DNA of 48,705 bases. Source: Candidatus Bathyarchaeota archaeon. GTDB lineage: Archaea; Thermoproteota; Bathyarchaeia; 40CM-2-53-6; RBG-13-38-9. The DNA lies in the NCBI GenBank assembly GCA_018396915.1, contig JAGTRD010000002.1:1-48705 (forward strand), in the 5' to 3' direction. Both the position numbers and the translations under genes were made by a program. Shown here piece after piece: positions 24,909 to 33,690 of the stretch. Under the pieces are notes generated by a model. That model worked only from the letters and a program-made list of their open reading frames with translations. It made no database searches and was not told where the DNA came from. The number at the start of each line of letters is the position of its first letter. The stretch's first letter is position 1.

Positions 24909-25169
24909 ATGCACGAGAGTATTAATCTGAGGTTGGAGTTGAAGGCAGCTCTTAGGGACGGTATGTCGTCAGCTCTGATTACTATGTTCAAGGTTCTCTT
25001 CTCTACTTTTGTCTTGATAGATGCTCTTGGGTTAGGTTGGTTCCTCTCATCGACGGAGATTGCCTTCCCAATCGCCCTTAAGGTGGTGCGGGAATTGAAT
25101 GGGATAATTATTTTAGCTTCAGCCTTTCTGGCCATAAGTATCACCATTCAAGTCTTTCGACGTAGATGA
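24909..25169 (+). CDS. Small two-helix membrane protein
   Basis: An 86-residue protein with an amphipathic charged N-terminus and two membrane helices (about residues 24-46 and 60-81), ending in FRRR. The frame opens at a TTG at 24861, but a TATA box placed inside that extension favours the ATG at 24909. The last 29 bases overlap the 3' end of the Brix gene on the other strand. Not recognised. Confidence 0.5.
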   Translation: MHESINLRLELKAALRDGMSSALITMFKVLFSTFVLIDALGLGWFLSSTEIAFPIALKVVRELNGIIILASAFLAISITIQVFRRR

Positions 25170-25662
25170 TCAGACCCTTCTCTTCATTCGTCCTCAGGTT
25201 TAATATCGTGACGATTACTCGGCCCAAACGATCTCTTGATAGGTGGAGGGAATACTCAAATTTTGATTCATTCAGTTTTACTAATGGTATTTTAAGAAAT
25301 TTAGAGAGGGATGCGCCCAAGGGCAGAATATCATCCGAATCGGCGGTGATGCACTCCACCTTGATCTTGAGACTCCTCTCCTTTGCATGTGTAAGTTTGA
25401 CACCCCTCAGTATTATCGATGGGGAGAAACTTTTCAAGATTTTATTCTCTAATATTTTGAGTTCGATCCTGTGAGGGTTCCCGAACCTTCTTTGAATAAG
25501 CATCAAACGGTCTGACCCGCTGGCCTTCATTTCGTCTATTATCTGGTTGAGGCTGCGTTTCCCCCTAACTAGTCTCCTAGAATCTGGTATAACTCTAGAT
25601 AATTCCTTGCATAGCCTTCTGGTACTTTGCGTGGGGTTCCTCCCAGTGGTTATCGTTATCAC
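25141..25662 (-). CDS. Brix-domain ribosome biogenesis protein (Imp4-like)
   Basis: A 173-residue archaeal Brix-domain protein that is expected to bind rRNA during ribosome assembly. ITTGRNPTQSTRRLCKELSRVIP at the N-terminus and the RGKRSLNQIIDEM segment are typical of the anticodon-binding-like fold. Its start overlaps the L37Ae stop by four bases. It is the last member of the exosome operon run. Confidence 0.88.
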   Translation of the reverse strand: MITITTGRNPTQSTRRLCKELSRVIPDSRRLVRGKRSLNQIIDEMKASGSDRLMLIQRRFGNPHRIELKILENKILKSFSPSIILRGVKLTHAKERSLKIKVECITADSDDILPLGASLSKFLKIPLVKLNESKFEYSLHLSRDRLGRVIVTILNLRTNEEKGLIIYVERLEW

Positions 25663-26036
25663 TGAGTCTCTTCCTTTTCCTTCACCTGTTCAACTTTTCT
25701 TCGTCTAACCCTCTTTGGCTTCGATGGCTCTGAGGGTTTTATTTCAGATTGAGCTTCTGTAGGCGATTCTCTGGATTGTATAGTTGCCACAACGGATCTC
25801 CTGGATACTTCACCTATCTTTGTGGATGGTGTGTAGGCGCCTCCCGTGAACTGGTTTCCACACTTTCTACACTGCCAGAGGCCGACGCTTAGACGTTTAA
25901 CCGCCATTGCTCGACATCTTGGACATTCATGTCTTCTTCTCAGTTGTGTGAGTATCTCAACATATACCCTTCTGGGAGCTGTCCCGTATCTGGTAGATAA
26001 TCCGCCTCCGAGGCCTGTCTTATGCGTCCGCGGCAT
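25659..26036 (-). CDS. rpl37ae: 50S ribosomal protein L37Ae with a charged C-terminal tail
   Basis: The first 80 or so residues are a normal L37Ae: MPRTHKTGLGGGLSTRYG, then a zinc ribbon CPRC...CRKCG and FTGGAYTPST. A tail of about 43 residues rich in Glu, Pro, Lys and Arg follows, ending KVEQVKEKEETQ; most archaeal homologues stop near residue 80-90. It sits three bases after rrp42 and overlaps the Brix gene. Confidence 0.93.
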   Translation of the reverse strand: MPRTHKTGLGGGLSTRYGTAPRRVYVEILTQLRRRHECPRCRAMAVKRLSVGLWQCRKCGNQFTGGAYTPSTKIGEVSRRSVVATIQSRESPTEAQSEIKPSEPSKPKRVRRRKVEQVKEKEETQ

Positions 26037-26039
26037 CTA

Positions 26040-26849
26040 TTAGCCTCCTATTATCAGTGTTCTAAGCTCCTTCGATTTCTCGATGGCCAGTCCAACCGCA
26101 TTTCTTACATCATCAGGCTCAAGCTCACCCATACCACCTTTCTGGACTGCACAGATGCATCCGTCCTTATCGATTCCAATCGTCAGGCGTGTGCTCATGA
26201 TGTCTTCTTCTTGAAGTTGCGGGTCCATCATAAGTGCCCTCCCAATCTTTGCAAAAGTTACTGGTACAGGATAATTGTTCATGGGTAACGGTTGAACCCC
26301 ATCTTTGAAAACTACTTCACCATCATTTAATTCGAAATTACTCATCTTCGTATCCAGTAGGGCTGCTAACGCAGCATATGTGGAGGCGTCGATCAGGTTT
26401 CCATCGTGGTTTAGGATGTTTATGTCGATGAAAACAATGAATACTTTTTTTCCTGGGGTTATGCATAGCTTCTTCAGGTCTACTGCCTTCGACTCTCTCA
26501 GATTTCTGTCTACTATCCTTGCTAACTCTATCGAGTTCTCCCCCGGTGGGCCTAGCTCGAAGGTTGGTGAGGCTATGGGTGTGAACTCGGCGTTGACGGT
26601 GAGTACACCCTCATCTGGAGTGTCTGGGAAAGGTTCGCCGAGCTCCAGTTTCACGCCAGCCATAACTTTAGTCTTACCAATTGAGACTTGAGCGGAACCG
26701 TTGGCTTTCTCTATTATGCCCCTCTCGATCCTTATCTCTCTATAGTCAGTTAAGGATCTACCGTCTATGCGACGATTCTTGGCCGCAAGTTCCATTATCA
26801 GATTCTGTTCGAGTACAGATGTGATCGATGGTTTGGGTGTTATAGACAT
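26040..26849 (-). CDS. rrp42: Exosome complex subunit Rrp42
   Basis: RNase PH-fold, non-catalytic partner of Rrp41 in the hexameric ring of the archaeal exosome. It has 269 residues. RIDGRSLTDYREI and a stretch beginning KANGSAQV are typical, and the catalytic residues of Rrp41 are replaced, as expected for Rrp42. It overlaps rrp41 by one base (ATG and stop share a base), which suggests coupled translation and equal stoichiometry. Confidence 0.95.
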   Translation of the reverse strand: MSITPKPSITSVLEQNLIMELAAKNRRIDGRSLTDYREIRIERGIIEKANGSAQVSIGKTKVMAGVKLELGEPFPDTPDEGVLTVNAEFTPIASPTFELGPPGENSIELARIVDRNLRESKAVDLKKLCITPGKKVFIVFIDINILNHDGNLIDASTYAALAALLDTKMSNFELNDGEVVFKDGVQPLPMNNYPVPVTFAKIGRALMMDPQLQEEDIMSTRLTIGIDKDGCICAVQKGGMGELEPDDVRNAVGLAIEKSKELRTLIIGG

Positions 26850-27613
26850 TATGTGCCCTCCTCGTCAAATTCTGAGGCACCTTCCCTCTCAACTATCCCT
26901 TGGTATCTCCTCTTTAGGGCTTCAACCTGTAATCCCCTAATCTTCCTACAGCCTTCCATAGCCATTGTGAATGCCTTCTCAAACTCCATAGGATTCAACT
27001 TTCCATCCATCTGTAGGAGGGTTACCATATTCAAGTTCACCATTAGGGCTACAGGCATATCTGCATCGCCGTACTTGTCTTCTAAGTCGAAGAGGTCGAG
27101 AATTATCTCTCCCCCAGCTTTCCCAGCTGAACATGAGGATACGAGGTCCCTCATCGGTATACCAGCATCGGCTAAAGCTAGTGAAGCCGCGACTATTCCG
27201 GCGCATCTTGTTCCACCGTCGCACTGTAAGGCCTCGATGAATATGTCGATTACAGTTCTTGGATAGTATTCAGACATGACTGCTGGCTCCAATGCTTCTC
27301 TGATCACTTTTGAAATCTCAATCTCTCTTCTAGACGGAGCTGGGTTCTTCCTCTCTTCTGTGGAGAATGGTGCCATACGATATCTGCATCTCAACACCGC
27401 CCTGTTAGGGAGCTCTGCATGTTTCGGATGTATTTCCCTAGGACCGTAAACTCCGACCAAGATCTTGTTCTTTCCCTGTTCAATGTATGCTGAGCCATCG
27501 GCGTTTCCTAAAACACCTATCTCAAGTTTTATGGGTCTGAGCTCATCTGGCCTCCTCCCATCAAGCCTCAACCCATTTTCATCTATCAGCCTATCTGGGT
27601 GACCTTTGATCAT
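26849..27613 (-). CDS. rrp41: Exosome complex exonuclease Rrp41
   Basis: Catalytic RNase PH-fold subunit: phosphorolytic 3'-5' RNA decay and, in reverse, tailing. It has 254 residues. [13 protein letters not shown] and GSAYIEQG are present, as are the conserved [10 protein letters not shown] with RNA-binding Arg, ECDGGTR-like [10 protein letters not shown], and the catalytic Asp region [11 protein letters not shown]. It overlaps rrp4 by four bases. Confidence 0.95.
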   Translation of the reverse strand: MIKGHPDRLIDENGLRLDGRRPDELRPIKLEIGVLGNADGSAYIEQGKNKILVGVYGPREIHPKHAELPNRAVLRCRYRMAPFSTEERKNPAPSRREIEISKVIREALEPAVMSEYYPRTVIDIFIEALQCDGGTRCAGIVAASLALADAGIPMRDLVSSCSAGKAGGEIILDLFDLEDKYGDADMPVALMVNLNMVTLLQMDGKLNPMEFEKAFTMAMEGCRKIRGLQVEALKRRYQGIVEREGASEFDEEGT

Positions 27614-28326
27614 TGTGTACCGCCAATCCTCCTTCTCAAAGCTTCTGAAACTCTGTCGGTCAGACCTTGTGTGTGAGCTTCACGCTCAATCATCCTTATC
27701 ACATCTATCACCGCCTCTTCAGCCTCTGGAGATTTGCACACTACCAAGATAACTCCGTTCTGGCCTACAGTTAAATCACATAAACTTTCCTTCTTGAGGA
27801 GATTTATCATTGAACCTTTCTTCCCTATTAGTCGCGGAATCTTCGATGGCGATATCTTGACTACCTTCCCTCTGGTGACCCTCCCAAGATCCCTGTCTCT
27901 GATGGTGAGGATGGGATCTTTTGTTCTATCGAAGGCTATCACCTTGGCCTTGATCAAGTCTCCAATCCTCAAAATACCTTCGACCTCTTTCCTAATAGAG
28001 TGCGGTCTAGATGTAGCTTCTGTTAGCGGTAGGAGGGCAGAGTATGGAGAGTTTATATCCACTGTCCAACCTGACATACCTGAATCTACCACTTTCCCTA
28101 TTACGAGGTCTCCAACATAGGGAATGTAACAATGTTTTAAAGGCATTACAGAGAGCCGATTCCCTCTATAATCGAATAGGCCGACTATCATTGAGTAAAT
28201 CTTATCCTTCTCTTTGAATGTGTTTAACTCTGGGTAATACTCTCCCTGGGCTAGCAACTCGCCAGGGGTAACTATCTGCCTTTTCTGTGTGAATATTGCC
28301 ACCTCATCATCCCAGCTTATGCACAA
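27610..28326 (-). CDS. rrp4: Exosome RNA-binding subunit Rrp4
   Basis: Cap subunit of the exosome, 238 residues. An N-terminal beta domain (about 10-65) precedes an S1 domain ([21 protein letters not shown], about 73-145) and a KH domain with the GxxG loop LIGKKGSM (about 165-172). The start is TTG at 28326, supported by AGGAG five bases before it; a GTG at 28302 is the alternative. First of the three overlapping exosome genes. Confidence 0.93.
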   Translation of the reverse strand: MCISWDDEVAIFTQKRQIVTPGELLAQGEYYPELNTFKEKDKIYSMIVGLFDYRGNRLSVMPLKHCYIPYVGDLVIGKVVDSGMSGWTVDINSPYSALLPLTEATSRPHSIRKEVEGILRIGDLIKAKVIAFDRTKDPILTIRDRDLGRVTRGKVVKISPSKIPRLIGKKGSMINLLKKESLCDLTVGQNGVILVVCKSPEAEEAVIDVIRMIEREAHTQGLTDRVSEALRRRIGGTQ

Positions 28327-28495
28327 ACTTCTCCTATACAGATCATTTCAATCCATTTCCTAAGGTTATACCTCGACTCTTTCAGATAGCAGGGGCCTGT
28401 TTAGTTCAGTCTATGGGGTTACTAAAGGTTTCTGTATTTTTCCAGGTTTAATTGGATATGGGTAGTTGGGTAGTGCGTTTGGTCTGTTAGAAAGT

Positions 28496-29185
28496 TTACT
28501 TCAATATGTTTGTCTGAACCGTTCCTTGGGTGAGTTTACCCATCTTCTCTATAAATGGGCCATATAAGCCTGCGGGCATCTCGACCGTGCCAAGCCATGA
28601 TCCATCAGGACTCCATTCCTCCCTGATTATTGTTCCGAAGCTTTTCAGTGCGCCGTATGCCTTGGCCACATGTTGTGCAGGCAATTTTACTGCAACCCGC
28701 ATCTGCTCCATTTTTATTGGAATTATAGGCTTCAGCATATCGATGATCTCTTTAGACTGCTCCTCCGCACTTTTGAACGGATCTATAGAGACTTTCACCT
28801 GGGATAGTGCTTGTTCGATTCTCATTGGTGGGTGTGGTGCACCCGTCCTCGGGTCTATACAGTTCTTGGATATGAAATTGATTATGCTTCGCCTCTTCTC
28901 CTCGATCAACTGTCTTCTCTGTGTCGTGGTCAACTGGAGTTCTCCATGCTTCATGATTTCCTCGGCGATTTTGATGGGTTCCGTGGTTCCAAATGTCTTC
29001 TGAAGCTTTTCAGATGATGCCCTCGACCCTTTGCTTGCATCAGAATATATCTCCTCTATTGCAAGTATTTGAGGTATAGATATTTTCTTACCCATCTTAT
29101 AGTCGAGGGCAAGGTCTGGCTTCACAAGTATCTCAAAATGTTCTCCTCCAACCGTTATACGTGCGGTTGTGTATTTATCACTCAT
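28496..29185 (-). CDS. sdo1: Ribosome maturation protein SDO1/SBDS
   Basis: A 229-residue three-domain SBDS homologue. The N-terminal FYSH domain carries [19 protein letters not shown] and the segment FGTTEP; a helical domain with [17 protein letters not shown] and the ferredoxin-like C-terminal domain follow. It helps release the anti-association factor aIF6 from 50S subunits with EF-2-like GTPase action. It overlaps the psmA stop by four bases. Confidence 0.95.
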   Translation of the reverse strand: MSDKYTTARITVGGEHFEILVKPDLALDYKMGKKISIPQILAIEEIYSDASKGSRASSEKLQKTFGTTEPIKIAEEIMKHGELQLTTTQRRQLIEEKRRSIINFISKNCIDPRTGAPHPPMRIEQALSQVKVSIDPFKSAEEQSKEIIDMLKPIIPIKMEQMRVAVKLPAQHVAKAYGALKSFGTIIREEWSPDGSWLGTVEMPAGLYGPFIEKMGKLTQGTVQTNILK

Positions 29186-29928
29186 TTCTGAGGAGCCTTT
29201 TTCGCAGGTTCGAGCTTCTTAAGATATTTCTCTATCTCCTCATTCGATAGTTTCCTGAACTTCTTGGTGTCGGCTGGTATTATGGCCATCCTAATCTTCT
29301 GGGACATCACCTTCCCTTCCAAAACTTTCGACATGCACTTTAGGGCAAGCATAATCGATTCTTCAAGAGTCAGGTCGTCTCTATACTCCGCTTCAAGTAT
29401 CTCGTTTGCAGCCTCCCCACCTGCACCGATCGACCATGCTTTATAGGCTAGGTAGGCGCCACTTGGGTCTGTCCAGAACACTCTGCTGCCCTTTCTGTCC
29501 ACACCTGCAAAAATCATTGATATTCCGAAGGGTCTTACTCCACCATGCTGCGTGTAGAGTTGTTCTATCTCTCCAATCCTCCTCGTTAGGGTCTCGACAT
29601 CTATAGGCTCATCATACATGAGCCTGTTACTTTGAGCGTATATTCTCGCTTGATCGACTAGGATGTGGGCGTCGCAGCTCAGCCCTGCAACAGCTACACC
29701 TATGTGCTCATCTATCTGGAAGATTTTCCACATGAAGGATGGATCCTGAAGTCTAGATGCAGCTCTCTCCTCAGCCGCCAAGACTACACCTTCCTTACAG
29801 GCTATCCCCAATACCGTGGCGCCCCTTTTAACTGTCTCAGAGGCATACTCAACCTGGAAGAGCCTACCGTCTGGTGAGAATACCGTTATTGCACGGTCAT
29901 ATGCTCCTGGGGCTGCAAACATAGACAA
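29182..29928 (-). CDS. psmA: Proteasome alpha subunit
   Basis: Forms the outer rings of the 20S proteasome. It has 248 residues. The N-terminal gate sequence [20 protein letters not shown] is fully conserved and no propeptide or catalytic Thr is present, as expected for alpha. A TATA-like box (29943-29953) and AAGGAA precede it. It heads the operon psmA-sdo1-rrp4-rrp41-rrp42-rpl37ae-Brix, a classical archaeal superoperon. Confidence 0.96.
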   Translation of the reverse strand: MSMFAAPGAYDRAITVFSPDGRLFQVEYASETVKRGATVLGIACKEGVVLAAEERAASRLQDPSFMWKIFQIDEHIGVAVAGLSCDAHILVDQARIYAQSNRLMYDEPIDVETLTRRIGEIEQLYTQHGGVRPFGISMIFAGVDRKGSRVFWTDPSGAYLAYKAWSIGAGGEAANEILEAEYRDDLTLEESIMLALKCMSKVLEGKVMSQKIRMAIIPADTKKFRKLSNEEIEKYLKKLEPAKKAPQK

Positions 29929-30258
29929 TTCCTTTCAATATGATATTTTTAATCGAAATAAGTTTAACCTCACTAAAAACCTTTTGTAAACTCCTCAATA
30001 TCACTGTTCTAGAACGACTTATATTATGGTGGTAAACCTCATCTCAAAATTCAGATCCTGCTGTGGCCAACCCAAAAACATAATACGCATACTCACAATG
30101 TGTTTGCATAAAAATTCTTCCTTATATGGTAGCTTCAGCCAATAATATTTAGATGTTGGTAGTGGTGAATAGAAGAGTGGTGTAGAGTTTGGAAGTCCAA
30201 TCTACTGTAGCCTCATGGATCGGTGATATTGGCAAATCCTTGAATTGGTGGTGAAGCT
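29929..30258. other. 330-base divergent intergenic region
   Basis: Holds the promoter of psmA on the minus strand (TATA-like stretch at 29943-29953) and A/T-rich candidates for the plus-strand gene (about 30106-30116 and 30142-30150). The plus gene has GGTGGTGAAG directly before its ATG. I see no tRNA, hairpin array or further coding frame. Confidence 0.4.
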
Positions 30259-30831
30259 ATGAGAGCCTTGCCTATGTTTGGAGGTGTCGCCATGATCATC
30301 CTTGGCCTTTTGATGATAAACTTTGGAGTCTATACTTACAAGGTTGAGGTCCCGAAACTCGAGACGAGGGTTCTCTTTGATCATCTGAAGATTCAACAAA
30401 TAGGCGATTTTGCGGTGAGGGAGATTGAAATGCAAAGTAAATGGTCTGTATGCCTTGAGGGGGAGGTTAACATTCCCTCTTCTACGGAGAAGGGAAAGAT
30501 AAGCCTGTTCGTGATGAACAATACAGAGTACCAGAAGTGGAGGGGCGGTGTCAAAGATGTGAGATATATTGTTAAAGAGATAGGTGTGAGTAACTTCAAT
30601 GTTACTGTGAATATAGAGAGGAACGGTTTCTACTATATACTTCTGGATAACAGGGACGACCCAACATATAAGAAGGATGTTACACTCACTCTCAAATATA
30701 CTTTTGAGACAAGAGTCCCTGAGTTGAGGGAGGACCGCACCCTGATCTCTATTGGCTACCCGATTATTGTTTTAGGAGTGATAGGCCTAGTGTACGGATT
30801 GATCAGGAAACCTGAGGTTCGTTGGGAATAG
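30259..30831 (+). CDS. Membrane-anchored beta-rich protein, hypothetical
   Basis: A 190-residue protein with membrane helices at both ends (about residues 7-27 and 162-182). A beta-rich middle holds possible glycosylation sites (NNT, NFNVT). The layout is that of a two-span protein exposing one small domain outside. I do not recognise the family. It stands alone on the plus strand inside the exosome-proteasome-RNase P cluster, with GGTGGTGAAG before its ATG. Confidence 0.6.
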   Translation: MRALPMFGGVAMIILGLLMINFGVYTYKVEVPKLETRVLFDHLKIQQIGDFAVREIEMQSKWSVCLEGEVNIPSSTEKGKISLFVMNNTEYQKWRGGVKDVRYIVKEIGVSNFNVTVNIERNGFYYILLDNRDDPTYKKDVTLTLKYTFETRVPELREDRTLISIGYPIIVLGVIGLVYGLIRKPEVRWE

Positions 30832-30842
30832 GGACATGTTAA

Positions 30843-31178
30843 TCATCGATCTGCTCTAAATTTTCTTCGTCTACCAATCTCGGCGAGGCTACGAATAGTT
30901 CCTGAAGATTTTATTACAAAGGCCGCGGCTGGTTTATCTCCAATGTGAGTTAGAAGAGTGATCGCAGATCTCACGATGTTAACTGAGTCGTTTTGGCACT
31001 TTAAAACTGCTTCCCCTATCGAGGGTTCATATCTAACAATTTTCGGGTTGATTTTAAATGAATTTACAGATCCGAAGTATGTCCTGAGAGTATCCGTCAG
31101 AGCAGTTGTGAATTCACCATTTGAATATCCACCGCCAATTATTTTAATAAGAAGGTATCTCCAAGATTTTTTCTTCAT
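30843..31178 (-). CDS. rnp2: RNase P protein component 2 (Pop5)
   Basis: A 111-residue Pop5 homologue that pairs with Rpp30 to activate the RNase P RNA for tRNA 5' processing. The N-terminal WRYLLIKI strand and the following alpha/beta ferredoxin-like fold, with VRYEPSIGEAVLKC and VRSAITLLTHI, match the family. Its start overlaps the rnp3 stop by four bases. Confidence 0.88.
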   Translation of the reverse strand: MKKKSWRYLLIKIIGGGYSNGEFTTALTDTLRTYFGSVNSFKINPKIVRYEPSIGEAVLKCQNDSVNIVRSAITLLTHIGDKPAAAFVIKSSGTIRSLAEIGRRRKFRADR

Positions 31179-31885
31179 ATGCTTCGAGACCTCGCCAGCT
31201 TTATTCCAACCCCGATGAATTCGGAGGAGCGCCTATCCCTGTTTCTATTAAAGATCATGTAAGGGACTCTTGAAACAGCGTCTAGAGAAACACTCTCGGC
31301 GAGGCCTAGAGATACTAGAGTGCAGGCCATGTCCCTTGGCGACCTCATCGTCAACACGTCTTTTGCTCCGCTGGAGATTACAACCATAGCCTTGTGTTTA
31401 TTCAACAATTCCACTTCGCGGCATAGGACATTTAGACAAGTATGGTCCATACTCGATAACCGGGATATTATTCTTGATAGCTCAATTTCAACCGGCAGCT
31501 CGCAGATTTTAAGGATACTAAGTTTGGTTCGAGGCGTCATACGTTCCAATGATATTAAGTCAACCCTGCTATCTTTAGCAGCTGTCAAAGCGACCGCTGA
31601 ATCTGTTGGCTTAACAGCCAAGATGTCAACGTAACCTCTAAGGCTTCTCAGTTGATCTAGCAGTTGTCTCCTCGTCATTGGGCAGATTTCAATTCCGACA
31701 GCAACTTCAAGCCCAAACCTTTCAAATGTTTTAACAGCAGAGGATATTTGTGTAGGAGGATCTTTCGGACCGAAACGTAAGCCGATGAGGGATAAACCTA
31801 TCTCAAACGCCAGGTTGGCCATATCAACCTGAATACGTTGGTCTTTGAGTGGGGGCCTAAGGCTTAGGTCAGCAAATTTTCTCAT
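31175..31885 (-). CDS. rnp3: RNase P protein component 3 (Rpp30)
   Basis: A TIM-barrel RNase P subunit, partner of Pop5. With the ATG at 31885 it starts MRKFADLSLRPP, the usual beginning of the family, and its ATG overlaps the upstream stop codon (TAATG). The longer frame from 31942 adds 19 residues within the preceding gene and is unlikely. Other conserved segments are LGFGPKDP-like LRFGPKDP and DILAVKPTD. Confidence 0.88.
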   Translation of the reverse strand: MRKFADLSLRPPLKDQRIQVDMANLAFEIGLSLIGLRFGPKDPPTQISSAVKTFERFGLEVAVGIEICPMTRRQLLDQLRSLRGYVDILAVKPTDSAVALTAAKDSRVDLISLERMTPRTKLSILKICELPVEIELSRIISRLSSMDHTCLNVLCREVELLNKHKAMVVISSGAKDVLTMRSPRDMACTLVSLGLAESVSLDAVSRVPYMIFNRNRDRRSSEFIGVGIKLARSRSI

Positions 31886-32337
31886 TATACCAAGCCCAAA
31901 TCTTTCAAAGCTGATTTCGCCATATCTAATGTGAGACCACACGTTCTAATCCCTATCTTCACCCTGATGGGATCTCTACTTGTCAGCCTAATCCTCCCTC
32001 GCAGTGCCTCATTTTTATCAAGTCTGACATAGAAGTTTCCATCCTCGTCCATGGACTTGTCTAGAATTAAGGTTAATTCCTTCTTAATATTTGGTTCCAT
32101 AATTGAGAATAGATGCTCGACGATTATTCTCGCCAACTTCTCCTTCATCACTTTTGTCGAGAAGACAACTATTGGGTTTCCATGATGCCCCTTCACATAT
32201 GTTCTTCTGAAATCTATGAAGTCATGAGTTGCTGGCGGTAGGAGATTCAGTATTGCCGTCTTCACCTTTTCAACATTCTCAGTTGCATGGACGATTGCGC
32301 TTAACTCGACACCCACCACTTTACCATTCAAATTCAT
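31885..32337 (-). CDS. Exosome-linked RNA-binding protein (COG1325-type)
   Basis: A 150-residue protein of the archaeal family regularly found with exosome and RNase P genes. ELSAIVHATENVEKVKTAILNLLP at the N-terminus and HHGNPIVVFSTKV are typical. The role is thought to be RNA binding; its partner is not established. It heads the COG1325-rnp3-rnp2 run with overlapping stop and start codons. Confidence 0.85.
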   Translation of the reverse strand: MNLNGKVVGVELSAIVHATENVEKVKTAILNLLPPATHDFIDFRRTYVKGHHGNPIVVFSTKVMKEKLARIIVEHLFSIMEPNIKKELTLILDKSMDEDGNFYVRLDKNEALRGRIRLTSRDPIRVKIGIRTCGLTLDMAKSALKDLGLV

Positions 32338-32514
32338 GCCTACCTCAACTTAATAATCTGCCTGGAAGTATGGTGGTGCTAGTTCCACATATTTATGCAT
32401 CGTACCGTTATTGCTTGTGAGGACCTGATCATGGGTTACCTTCACATTACTCGAATATTAATAATTTGAATAACTGATGGGAATAACCTTATTGTTTAAA
32501 GATACTCTGAATAC

Positions 32515-33246
32515 ATGATGGTGGATTTGATGGACTCTGTCTACAGGATCGTTCACATATCTGATACGCATATTACAAAATATGGCCAATTTCTGGAGGA
32601 GAAGTTCGATGAGGCTGTCAAGAAGATCGGTGGTCTTGAGCCTCCGCCGGACATGGTCGTCCATACAGGAGATCTAACAGATAATGGTGTTCTTGCAGAC
32701 TATGAATTTGCAGTTGAAAAATTGAAGATGATACGTTTCAAAGTTATTGTCGCCGCTGGAAACCATGATGAGAGAAATTATGGTCAGTCTCTCTTCAGAG
32801 AAATGATCAGTCCTTTAGAGTACGAAGTTGATGAAGGAAAGTATAGGTTTTTTGTAGTCAATAGTCCGCAGCCTGATAGGGATGAGGGTAGACTTGGTAG
32901 GAGGAGGCAGAGTTACCTTGAGGAACGTTTCAGAAAGCTACCAGCTGACTCATTCAAAATATTGGTGTTCCATCACCACCTGGTGCCAGTACCATATTCC
33001 GGCCGAGAGACGAATGTCCTGGAGGATGCTGGAGATATTCTTGAGATGGTCTTGAGGTTCGATGTGAATCTCATTCTCATGGGCCATAGACATGTGAGGA
33101 GAGTGCTTCGTATTGAAGATACGATGCTCGTGAATGCAGGTACACTTTCAAGCACGAGAACTAGAGGGAGATTTGGCCATTCATTCAACATTATAGAAAT
33201 TGACAGTTATGGGAGAGTGGAAGTTAATGAATTTAATCTAGGCTGA
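32515..33246 (+). CDS. Calcineurin-like metallophosphoesterase
   Basis: A 243-residue enzyme with the full metal-site set: HISDTHI (about residues 14-20), HTGDLTDNG, AGNHDER, VFHHHLVP and GHRHVRR. It resembles class III cyclic nucleotide phosphodiesterases, but the substrate is open (phosphodiester or phosphomonoester). The ATG at 32515 is used; ATGs at 32518 and 32530 are alternatives. A TATA-like TTGTTTAAAG lies just upstream. Confidence 0.9.
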   Translation: MMVDLMDSVYRIVHISDTHITKYGQFLEEKFDEAVKKIGGLEPPPDMVVHTGDLTDNGVLADYEFAVEKLKMIRFKVIVAAGNHDERNYGQSLFREMISPLEYEVDEGKYRFFVVNSPQPDRDEGRLGRRRQSYLEERFRKLPADSFKILVFHHHLVPVPYSGRETNVLEDAGDILEMVLRFDVNLILMGHRHVRRVLRIEDTMLVNAGTLSSTRTRGRFGHSFNIIEIDSYGRVEVNEFNLG

Positions 33247-33312
33247 TCGCTGACATTGACGTTGATGGGGGCATAAAAATTAGCAATCCATGAATCTGAA
33301 TACAAGCTGGCA

Positions 33313-33648
33313 GTGGTTGTTAGGCAAGACTTGAAGATGGGGAAGGGAAAGATCGCCGCACAGGTTGGACATGCTTCCGTCACTGCTTCAGAGAATGTTA
33401 GGAAGAAGTATAGGTCTTGGTGGAGAGGTTGGATTGCTGAGGGTCAGTGTAAAGTTATTTTGAAGGTTAACTCTGAAGCTGAGCTGCTCAGACTTAAGGA
33501 TGAGGCTGAGAAAAACAATTTGCCCACTGTATTGGTCCACGATAAGGGTTTGACTCAAGTGGAGCCTGGAACTTTAACGTGCCTTGGAATAGGTCCAGGA
33601 CCTAGTGAGTTGATAGACAAAGTTACTGGTTCTCTTCGACTCCTATAG
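33313..33648 (+). CDS. pth2: Peptidyl-tRNA hydrolase, type 2
   Basis: A 111-residue Pth2 that frees tRNA from stalled peptidyl-tRNA. VVRQDLKMGKGKIAAQVGHASV, then the catalytic-region segments LKVNSEAELLRLKDEA, GLTQVEPGTLTCLGIGP and the C-terminal GSLRLL are all conserved. The start is GTG at 33313. Upstream, the same frame reads EYKLA before it, like longer homologues, but has no canonical start codon back to a stop. Confidence 0.93.
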   Translation: MVVRQDLKMGKGKIAAQVGHASVTASENVRKKYRSWWRGWIAEGQCKVILKVNSEAELLRLKDEAEKNNLPTVLVHDKGLTQVEPGTLTCLGIGPGPSELIDKVTGSLRLL

Positions 33649-33690
33649 AATCCCAGCTTAGTACAACATATACCAATTCATGCATCAAAC

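Noticed and set aside
24875-25147. 90-codon minus-strand frame opposite the small two-helix protein
   Set aside because: The plus frame has well-formed membrane helices and a TATA box; the minus frame looks like its mirror, with no motif.
31886-31942. Longer N-terminus for Rpp30
   Set aside because: It lies inside the upstream gene, is not conserved in look, and the TAATG overlap with the downstream ATG gives the standard start.
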